Assembly: GCA_009782025.1 (NCBI GenBank)
Contig: WQUQ01000191.1
Span: 1-11,543, forward strand
Reading direction: 5' to 3'
Source of the DNA: Desulfobulbus sp.
GTDB taxonomy: Bacteria; Pseudomonadota; Gammaproteobacteria; Burkholderiales; Rhodocyclaceae
Length of the DNA stretch: 11,543 bases
Part shown: positions 7,285 through 11,543 of the stretch, piece by piece
Layout of the letters: every line of letters starts with the position of its first letter
Position numbering within the stretch: position 1 is the first letter of the stretch
Position numbers and translations under genes: made by a program
Notes under the pieces: generated by a model
Told to the model about the DNA's origin: nothing
Databases searched by the model: none
The model's input: the letters and a program-made list of their open reading frames with translations, nothing else

Positions 7285-7518
7285 ATGCGTTTTACCAATG
7301 ACGACCAGGACGCGGCCTTCCTGAAGTACCAAAAGGCGCTGGACGAAGCCTCCGGCAAAGCCGCCGTCCAGCTGGTGTTGAAGGCGGCTCTGGCCGACCA
7401 GGGCGTGTCGCATCGCGTTTATCACGAACTGGGCCAGCTCGCCCGCGCCAAAAGCGCCGGGCGCGCGTCGGCTGCGGCCACCGATCCCGCCCCCGGAAAA
7501 AAAGGAGCCAAGGCATGA
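7285..7518 (+). CDS. 77-residue protein of unknown function between N and M
   Basis: ATG at 7285 is 3 bp after the N stop, and its TGA (7516-7518) overlaps the ATG of the M remnant as ATGA, so it belongs to the capsid operon by spacing. Residues 1-50 look like a compact helical domain (FTNDDQDAAFLKYQKALDEA, then VQLVLKAALADQGVSHRVYH). The last 25 are a flexible Ala/Lys-rich tail (GKKGAKA). P2 itself has no gene between N and M, so this is an addition in this lineage. I do not recognise it. By position it may assist head assembly or packaging, but nothing in the sequence shows that. Confidence 0.7.
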   Translation: MRFTNDDQDAAFLKYQKALDEASGKAAVQLVLKAALADQGVSHRVYHELGQLARAKSAGRASAAATDPAPGKKGAKA

Positions 7519-7560
7519 ACACCCCCGCCCAACGGCGGCGTGAATCCGTGTTGGCGAAAA
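7515..7560 (+). pseudogene. M: 5' remnant of small terminase subunit gene (P2 gpM-like), cut after ~14 codons
   Basis: ATG at 7515 opens with MNTPAQRRRESVLA, which matches the typical gpM start (MTSPAQRHMMRVSAA in P2, MNTPAQRH- in relatives) at the right place in the operon, with AAGGAG upstream. After about codon 14-16 all resemblance ends: the frame continues only as arginine-rich antisense-like residues to a stop near 7736. The same DNA, read one base earlier, is a primase-helicase gene. The normal gpM is ~250 residues and supplies the cos endonuclease, so this copy cannot do that job. The break is at or near the A6 tract at 7557-7562. A -1 slip there would fuse the M start to the primase. 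Confidence 0.75.
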
Positions 7561-7720
7561 AAGGCGGCGAGGATGGTCGAAGAACTATCCCGTTTCCAGC
7601 GCCTCGCCGACGGCGACGGCGGACGCCTATCTCGCCGAGGGGCGCGGCTTCGATCTGGACAAGATCAGGGGCTGGTACACCCAGGAGAACTACTTCAACG
7701 GCCATGAGGCGACGGCGACG

Positions 7721-10051
7721 GTGCGCTTTTCGCTGACGAAAGAGGTCGCCTGGGAACGTTTCATCGACCGCCCCGAGCGCTTCGACCGCCAGAAGGCGCG
7801 CTTCATCGGGGCCTATGGCGGCATGGCCTGGCAGCCGCCCGGGGCGGTGACGATCCCCGAGGAACTCTGGCTGGTGGAGGGCATTTTCGACGCCATCGCG
7901 CTCTATCATCACGTCATCCGCGCCGCCGCGATCATGTCCTCGTCGAACTACCCGCACCTGATGCTGACGGCCCTGAAGGCGCAATGCGCGGTGGCCAAAA
8001 AGCCCTTGCCCACGCTGATCTGGGCGCTCGATGCGGACGAGGCCGGGCGGCGGGCGACGTGGAAGTTTCACACGCGCGCCCTCGAGGAAGGCTGGCCGTC
8101 AACCGCCGCGCAGCCGCCCGGCGGACGGGCGGGCAAGCTGGACTGGAACGACCTGCACCAGCGCGACCGGCTGAGCCGGGACGACCTCGAGGCGTATCGC
8201 CATGCCGGGAAAATCCTGCTGGCCGGCACGCCGGCCGAGAAGGCGGGGCTGCTGTGGGAGAAAAATCGGCGCACGCAATTTTTCTTCGACCACGGCAAGA
8301 AACTGTACTGGTCGAAGATGGACATCGAGGCGGCGGAAAAGGCGCATCGCGTTTATGTCGAGGCCGGCCTGACGCCCGACGAGGCCAACGCGAAGGCGGC
8401 GCGCGATGCGCTCTCGACGGTGGAGATCTGCAACTGCCTGCCGGAGCCGCTCTACCATCTGGCCAACAGCGTGACGGGCGAGGCGTGGTACTACTTTCGC
8501 GTCTCCTTCCCGCATGACGGCGCGCCGATTCAGGACACCTTCACCCCGGCGCAACTGGCGGCGGCTTCCGAATTCAAGAAGCGCCTGCTCTCCTTCCCCG
8601 GCGCGGTGTGGACGGGCAAGGCGGGCCAGCTCGACCACGTGGTGGAACGCTGGACCTACAACATCAAGCGCGTCGATACCATCGACTTTCTCGGCTACTC
8701 GCTGGCGCACGGGGCCTACCTCTTCAACGACGTGGCGGTAAAGGACGGCAAGGTCATCGCCAAGAATGACGAGGATTATTTCTCCTTCGGCCGGGTGGCG
8801 ATCCGCTCCTTGTCGAAGCAGAAGGCGCTGACCATCGCCGCCGACACCCCGGCGCCGGAGAAGGGCTGGTTTAAAAAATTCCACATCGCCTTCGGCAAGA
8901 AGGGCGTCGTCGCCCTCGGCTACTGGCTCGGCTGCCTGTTCGCCGAGCAGATTCGCCAGCGCTACGAATCCTGGCCCTTTCTGGAAATCGTCGGCGAGCC
9001 GGGTTCGGGCAAGACGGCCCTGCTGGAAACCTTGTGGAAGCTCTTCGGCCGCGCCGGCTACGAGGGCTTCGATCCGATGAAGGCCTCCGCCGTCGGCTTT
9101 CTGCGCAGCATGGCGCAGTTCGCCAACATTCCCGTGGTCCTGATCGAGGCCGACCGCGAGGATGTCGACGGCATGCGCGGCCGGCCGCGCCAGCAATTCT
9201 ACTGGGATAGCCTCAAGAGCCTCTACAACGGCGGCAGCCTCAGAACCACCGGCGTCAAGTCCGGCGGCTCGGACACCTACGACCCGCAATTTCGCGCCGC
9301 CCTCATCATCAGCCAGAACAACCCGGTGCAGGCCAGCCAGGCGATCATGGAGCGCATCGTCCACCTCGGCTTCGATAAATCGCACCACTCCGAGGCCGGC
9401 CACGCGGCGGCGCTGGAACTGGGGCGGGTGGAGGTCGGCCAGCTGGCCGGCTTCCTGCTCAAAGCGGCAACGAAGGAACGCGAGGTGCTGGCCATTCTCG
9501 ACAAAAAAGCCGCCGCCTACGAACAGCGCATGACGGATGCCGGCATCAAGAACCGCCGTATCGCCAAGAACACGGCCCAGGTGATGTGCATGGTCGAGGC
9601 GCTACCGCTGGTGGCGGGCGTGCCGAAGGACGTGGCCGAGGAAGCCATCGCGCTGCTCGCCGGCATGGCGAAGGCGCGCGAACGCGAACTCTCCCGCGAT
9701 CACCCCATCATCGAACGCTTCTGGGAAACCTACGAATTCCTGAACGGCACCGGCACGGGCAGCGACGAGGACGCCGACCTGGGCCTCTCCGCCCGGCTCA
9801 ATCACAGCCGCGACCCGGAACTGATCGCCATCAATCTCAACCATTTCGCCCAGCTGGCCGGCGACCTGCGCCAGCCGATCCCCGACCTGGGCGACATCAA
9901 GAAATACCTGCCGACCTCGAAAAAACACCGCTTCATCGAGGCCAATCGCACGGTATCGAGCGCCATCAACGCCCGCTTCAACCTGCACTCTGAGTCCGGC
10001 GCCAGCCTGCGGCCAGCCAGCGTGCGCTGCTGGATTTTCAAATCGCGATAG
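7721..10051 (+). CDS. 5'-truncated TOPRIM primase / AAA+ helicase, joined to the M remnant
   Basis: The listed start is the first available GTG, giving 776 residues. The real frame continues upstream to at least 7565 (RGWSKNYPVSSAS, then ADAYLAEGRGFDLDKIRGWY) without any start codon, so the gene has lost its 5' end. A TOPRIM domain lies at ~45-150, with E53 in LWLVEGIFDA, the D104-x-D106 pair in ALDADEAGR and DWNDLH at ~141. A linking region with VTGEAWYYFRVSFPHDG follows. The helicase part has Walker A GEPGSGKT at 425-432 and Walker B VVLIEADRED at ~472-481. Further blocks are SQNNPVQASQAIMERIVHL and NHSRDPELIAINLNHFAQLA. Larger relatives in phages and integrative elements usually start with a CHC2-type zinc finger, which is missing here. 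It probably unwinds and primes element DNA, but loss of the N-terminus makes it likely a pseudogene or a helicase-only product. Confidence 0.82.
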   Translation: MRFSLTKEVAWERFIDRPERFDRQKARFIGAYGGMAWQPPGAVTIPEELWLVEGIFDAIALYHHVIRAAAIMSSSNYPHLMLTALKAQCAVAKKPLPTLIWALDADEAGRRATWKFHTRALEEGWPSTAAQPPGGRAGKLDWNDLHQRDRLSRDDLEAYRHAGKILLAGTPAEKAGLLWEKNRRTQFFFDHGKKLYWSKMDIEAAEKAHRVYVEAGLTPDEANAKAARDALSTVEICNCLPEPLYHLANSVTGEAWYYFRVSFPHDGAPIQDTFTPAQLAAASEFKKRLLSFPGAVWTGKAGQLDHVVERWTYNIKRVDTIDFLGYSLAHGAYLFNDVAVKDGKVIAKNDEDYFSFGRVAIRSLSKQKALTIAADTPAPEKGWFKKFHIAFGKKGVVALGYWLGCLFAEQIRQRYESWPFLEIVGEPGSGKTALLETLWKLFGRAGYEGFDPMKASAVGFLRSMAQFANIPVVLIEADREDVDGMRGRPRQQFYWDSLKSLYNGGSLRTTGVKSGGSDTYDPQFRAALIISQNNPVQASQAIMERIVHLGFDKSHHSEAGHAAALELGRVEVGQLAGFLLKAATKEREVLAILDKKAAAYEQRMTDAGIKNRRIAKNTAQVMCMVEALPLVAGVPKDVAEEAIALLAGMAKARERELSRDHPIIERFWETYEFLNGTGTGSDEDADLGLSARLNHSRDPELIAINLNHFAQLAGDLRQPIPDLGDIKKYLPTSKKHRFIEANRTVSSAINARFNLHSESGASLRPASVRCWIFKSR

Positions 10052-10203
10052 GAGGAATCATCCTGCAGGTCAATTCAACGAAATCACCCTGTCGCAAGTC
10101 GTGTACCGCGACGGCATTCCCCACGCCACCCGCGCCGCCATCGGCGAATGGCTGGAATACGCCGATCCGCAGAAGGCAATCGACAAACTTTTGGAGCGCA
10201 ACC
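10050..10203 (+). pseudogene. broken BRO-N domain (phage antirepressor family) fragment
   Basis: Directly behind the primase stop there is a good AGGAGG (10050-10055) but no usable ATG. About 15 bases later the frame reads QFNEITLSQVVYRDG, then IPHATRAAIGEWLEYADPQK and AIDKLLERN, a pattern I recognise from the N-terminal DNA-binding BRO domain of phage antirepressor-like proteins. Normal members continue with a YHPIGFLLI-type core and more than 100 further residues. Here similarity ends at about 10203, next to the antitoxin gene read from the other strand. An in-frame start is missing, and CTGCAG (10063-10068) suggests a small indel where the start once was. It is non-functional as it stands. 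It was probably the next gene of the primase operon before the toxin-antitoxin module was joined on. Confidence 0.6.
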
Positions 10204-10220
10204 GTGGCGCTCTTGACATT

Positions 10221-10556
10221 TCAGGCGACAGCCAACTCATCGGCCCATTGCGGATGGCGGGCGATCAGCCTCGCCAGCGCCTTGACCGCGCCTGGCGGCG
10301 TGAAGCGTCCCTGTTCCCAATCGCGTAGCGTGGCAACGGGCGTTTCGATGCGCTTGGCGAATTCGCTTTGTGACAGCCCCGTTGCCTTGCGAGCCTGGCG
10401 CAACAAGATTTGTTCCGGCGTGGTAACGCGGCCTGCGACACCGGCTTTTACCTCCGCCAAGGCTTCCCGGATGTCTGGAACCGGCTCGCCCGCATCGGCC
10501 TCGATGGCGCTGGCAACCGCTTCCACGTCGATATTTTTCAAATCGGACAATTTCAT
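10221..10556 (-). CDS. HigA-like antitoxin, XRE-family helix-turn-helix
   Basis: This 111-residue protein is read leftwards. ATG at 10556 lies one base beyond the toxin stop and is served by AGGGAG at 10563-10568; the longer frame from 10595 would overlap the toxin gene and lacks that site. The N-terminal half (~1-55, MKLSDLKNIDVEAVASAIEA onward) is an acidic flexible segment that would cover the toxin. The C-terminal half is a classic XRE helix-turn-helix, LLRQARKATGLSQSEFAKRI with ETPVATLRDWEQGRFTPPG, then a closing ALARLIARHPQW. Toxin-first order and this fold match the HigBA group. The antitoxin should neutralise the neighbouring toxin and repress the operon through the palindrome at 10880-10894. 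The frame is intact. Confidence 0.9.
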   Translation of the reverse strand: MKLSDLKNIDVEAVASAIEADAGEPVPDIREALAEVKAGVAGRVTTPEQILLRQARKATGLSQSEFAKRIETPVATLRDWEQGRFTPPGAVKALARLIARHPQWADELAVA

Positions 10557-10557
10557 T

Positions 10558-10869
10558 TCAAGCTCCCTTCCCCAAACGGTTAATTTCTGCTGCACTCAAG
10601 GCACTGGTATTGCCCTTGGCGTAGACCGTGACCAGCAGCACCGCGCCATCCTCATCCGCGTAGTAGTAGATCACCCGCGCGCCGCCGCTCTTGCCTGTGC
10701 CCTGCCGCTTCCAGCGCACCTTGCGAGCAGCTGGATCGGTGCGCTTGATGACCACGCCTTCGAGCGGGTTGGCCGCGATGAAATCAATGAAGGCTTCGCG
10801 CTCGGCATCGCTCCAGATGGAGGCGGCATTGCGCTGGAAAGTGGCGGATTCGATGACGGTCAACAGCAT
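10558..10869 (-). CDS. RelE/HigB-2-like toxin
   Basis: This 103-residue protein is the first gene of the leftward toxin-antitoxin operon. ATG at 10869 is chosen because it gives the family's usual N-terminus (MLLTVIESATFQRNAASIWS); the longer open frame upstream is unrelated DNA. It shows the family blocks FIDFIAANPLEGVVI, then RKVRWKRQGTGKSGGARVIY, and LLVTVYAKGNTSALSAAEIN near the end. Relatives such as HigB-2 of Vibrio are ribosome-dependent mRNA endonucleases, with basic residues in the RKVRW..GKSGGxRVIYY core contributing to RNA binding. Where many relatives have GTGGLRK, this protein has TDPAARK, a local variation that may weaken but need not abolish activity. It is followed after one base by the antitoxin start, so the pair is translationally coupled. 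Confidence 0.9.
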   Translation of the reverse strand: MLLTVIESATFQRNAASIWSDAEREAFIDFIAANPLEGVVIKRTDPAARKVRWKRQGTGKSGGARVIYYYADEDGAVLLVTVYAKGNTSALSAAEINRLGKGA

Positions 10870-10875
10870 GGGGCA

Positions 10876-10904
10876 ATAGTACGGGAATCCCGTATCGCCG
10901 TCAA
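10876..10904 (-). promoter_or_regulatory. promoter of the toxin-antitoxin operon
   Basis: Read leftwards: -35 TTGACG (10899-10904), a 17-bp spacer, then -10 TACTAT (10876-10881). Spacing is ideal and both boxes are close to the sigma-70 consensus. The toxin ATG is only 7 bp past the -10, so the message would be nearly leaderless, or a slightly different start site is used. Confidence 0.65.
10880..10894. promoter_or_regulatory. operator palindrome TACGGGA-A-TCCCGTA
   Basis: This is a perfect 7+1+7 dyad lying over the spacer and -10 box of the leftward promoter, 10 bp before the toxin start. It is exactly where a HigA-type dimer would bind to autoregulate its operon. It also ends only 17 bp from the -35 of the rightward promoter, so binding might influence that promoter too. 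Confidence 0.7.
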
Positions 10905-10911
10905 CCTCCGT

Positions 10912-10941
10912 TTGACACCCGCCGTCGGTCTGGACTATGCT
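10912..10941 (+). promoter_or_regulatory. sigma-70 promoter of the structured leader
   Basis: A perfect TTGACA -35 (10912-10917) is followed by an 18-bp spacer and TATGCT (10936-10941) as -10. Transcription would start near 10948 and run into the C4-like RNA. It faces away from the toxin-antitoxin promoter, with 7 bp between the two -35 boxes. Confidence 0.7.
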
Positions 10942-10947
10942 CCCCCC

Positions 10948-11029
10948 GTCGCCGAAACAAAGGCGACCGGGATTGCAGTCCCGAACGGAGCGGCGAGAAG
11001 CCGCAATGCGTTTGCCTTGCGGCTTTTTT
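10948..11029 (+). ncRNA. C4/CI-type phage immunity antisense RNA
   Basis: The predicted transcript is ~82 nt from the promoter start to the T-tract, about the size reported for P1 C4 RNA. It folds as four stems: GTCGCC/GGCGAC (10948-10967); CGGGA-TTGCAG-TCCCG (10968-10983); GCGGC-GAGAA-GCCGC (10990-11004); and a terminator stem AAGCCGCAA/TTGCGGCTT (10998-11025) followed by T's, the last two sharing bases and so competing. Its segment 10968-10995 is complementary in 26 of 28 bases to 11083-11113 downstream in the same leader. In P1/P7 (C4) and P4 (CI), such a small RNA made from the start of a transcript pairs with a later leader segment and blocks expression of the genes behind it. A reading across this leader (peptide pieces ERREAAMRLPCGFF and TRLQSGWRFTTATGAR) is what databases often call Icd-like. 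The assignment rests on structure, complementarity and recalled motifs. Confidence 0.7.
10998..11029 (+). terminator. Rho-independent terminator closing the antisense RNA
   Basis: AAGCCGCAA (10998-11006) pairs with TTGCGGCTT (11017-11025) around a 10-base loop, and T's continue to 11029. It lies between the promoter and the downstream genes, so transcripts must read through it for those genes to be expressed, as expected for a premature-termination immunity switch. Confidence 0.8.
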
Positions 11030-11082
11030 GTCGCCTTGGTGCGTCCAGTTATGGGCGGCCGGGCGGGAGGGGCCGCAAGGCC

Positions 11083-11160
11083 CGCCGATGCTCCGTCGGT
11101 ACTGCAACTCCCGTTTCGGTCGCCCACCCGATTGCAGTCGGGTTGGCGGTTCACAACCGC
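11083..11160 (+). promoter_or_regulatory. antisense target and switch-like hairpins in the leader
   Basis: 11083-11113 is the complement of the C4-like RNA core. Behind it, CCCGA-TTGCAG-TCGGG (11127-11142) repeats the same TTGCAG loop found in the antisense RNA, so ACTGCAA at 11101-11107 can pair either with the small RNA or with this local copy. GCGGTT-CAC-AACCGC (11146-11160) is a further hairpin just before the ribosome site of the next gene. Alternative pairing would tie small-RNA binding to termination or translation. The mechanism is inference. Confidence 0.5.
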
Positions 11161-11175
11161 AACTGGAGCACGATC

Positions 11176-11457
11176 ATGACGCATACTCCCCACAACCCGG
11201 TGGTTGACGCCATCGTCCGCACCGTCGCCGACGAGGCGCGCGCGGTCGAGAAGCCCTATCGCATGAGCGAAGAGGCGTTTCATCAATTCGACCTGGCCTG
11301 CCAGTCGCTGGGCGCGCTGGCGACGCTGTTCGCCGCGCACGATCAGCGGCAACTGGGCCTCTTGCTCGCCGAAGAAGTCGGCAGCCTGTTGAGCCTGGTG
11401 CACGACGCCCTCGTCACCGCGCACGCCGAACTCACCAACCGCGAGGTGGTGGCATGA
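11176..11457 (+). CDS. 93-residue protein of unknown function, first gene behind the immunity leader
   Basis: ATG at 11176 follows GGAG (11165-11168) at a 7-base distance. The open frame extends far upstream, but that part is antisense to the toxin-antitoxin genes and leader, so this start is preferred. The protein is acidic and helical, begins MTHTPHNPVVDAIVRTVADE, and has a hydrophobic mid-section (FDLACQSLGALATLFAAHD, then LGLLLAEEVGSLLSLVHDAL) that looks like packed helices, not membrane segments. I do not recognise a family. As the first gene under control of a C4-type leader it sits where P1 has icd/ant and P4 its early operon, so a role early after infection or on derepression is plausible but unproven. 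Its stop overlaps the next start as ATGA, indicating coupling. Confidence 0.75.
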   Translation: MTHTPHNPVVDAIVRTVADEARAVEKPYRMSEEAFHQFDLACQSLGALATLFAAHDQRQLGLLLAEEVGSLLSLVHDALVTAHAELTNREVVA

Positions 11458-11543
11458 CGAACGAGGCCGATACCGACAAAACCATCTCCAGACTGTGCTT
11501 CGGCATAAGCGATGTCGCCGCCGAGATCGATGGCTACGCCGCG
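11454..11543 (+). CDS. N-terminus of a second small gene, cut by the window end
   Basis: ATG at 11454 overlaps the previous stop (ATGA), with GAGG at 11443-11446 as ribosome site. The 30 visible residues begin MTNEADTDKTISRLCFGISD and continue VAAEIDGYAA with no stop. The family is unknown. It continues the operon that starts behind the C4-like leader. Confidence 0.65.
   Translation, partial: MTNEADTDKTISRLCFGISDVAAEIDGYAA

Noticed and set aside
5379..7425. Long minus-strand frames opposite O and N (302 and 315 codons)
   Set aside because: Both are shadows of well-recognised capsid genes, with low-complexity Gly/Arg/Leu composition.
7515..7736. 73-residue arginine-rich protein
   Set aside because: Only the first ~14 residues are gpM; the rest is the primase gene read in the wrong frame.
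8099..9403. 434-codon minus-strand frame opposite the primase-helicase
   Set aside because: It is antisense to TOPRIM and Walker motifs and shows no domain of its own.
10204..11175. Long plus-strand frame leading into the 93-residue gene
   Set aside because: It crosses the toxin-antitoxin pair in antisense and the structured leader; a proper ribosome site precedes the internal ATG at 11176.
11006..11179. 57-codon Icd-like reading across the leader (MRLPCGFFVALV... GWRFTTATGARS)
   Set aside because: Its pattern matches proteins often labelled Icd-like, but the same bases make the terminator and antisense target. The longer start at 10937 lies within the -10 box, so conservation is more likely at the RNA level. 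It could still be translated.
1..11543. CRISPR arrays, tRNA or rRNA genes, insertion-sequence transposases, integrase or attachment sites
   Set aside because: None was seen: no regularly spaced repeats, no tRNA-like cloverleaf noticed, and no transposase or integrase motifs in any plausible frame.

Overview
The window is a GC-rich stretch of a rearranged, probably defective P2-type (Peduovirus-like) prophage or hybrid phage element. The high GC, the codon use and the style of the accessory genes suggest a betaproteobacterial host (for example Rhodocyclales-like), but no host gene is present to confirm this. The identifiable core proteins are a tail tape measure (T), the large terminase ATPase (P), the capsid scaffold/protease (O) and the major capsid protein (N). 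They were recognised from remembered family sequence patterns, not from a search.

Layout. 1-102 is the end of a gene at the position of the P2 tail chaperone E/E'. 103-548 is a spacer that holds short repeats and hairpins and an inverted 104-residue two-helix membrane protein gene, a candidate moron. 549-3257 is the tape measure gene. P2 would continue with U, D, ogr, the lysogeny and replication genes and portal Q. Here T is followed after about 230 bp by the end of the terminase gene (3490-5244, minus strand), so that whole arc of the circular P2 map is absent. The short T-P junction holds a strong plus-strand terminator and, on the minus strand, a 31-codon hydrophobic ORF with a near-ideal Shine-Dalgarno sequence. 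The divergent P / O-N arrangement at 3490-7281 is canonical, with a dyad between P and O where P2 phages carry Ogr-type activator sites.

After N come a 77-residue unknown gene and the first ~14 codons of the small terminase subunit gene M. M is then cut and joined, out of frame, to a 5'-truncated TOPRIM/AAA+ primase-helicase gene that runs to 10051. A broken BRO-N antirepressor fragment follows (~10050-10203).

10221-11543 is a regulatory and accessory module. A RelE/HigB-2-like toxin and a HigA-like antitoxin are read leftwards from a promoter that carries a perfect operator palindrome. Eight base pairs away, a rightward promoter with a perfect TTGACA drives a structured leader. The first ~80 nt of that leader look like a phage P1/P7 C4 or P4 CI type antisense RNA with its own terminator. 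Its loop region can base-pair in 26 of 28 positions with a segment ~90 nt downstream. Two small translationally coupled genes follow, the second leaving the window.

The capsid/packaging genes look intact, but the portal, the rest of M and the distal tail genes are not here, so the element is unlikely to make particles from this segment alone. The accessory parts (moron, hydrophobic mini-ORF, toxin-antitoxin pair, antisense-RNA immunity leader) look complete and may still be expressed.
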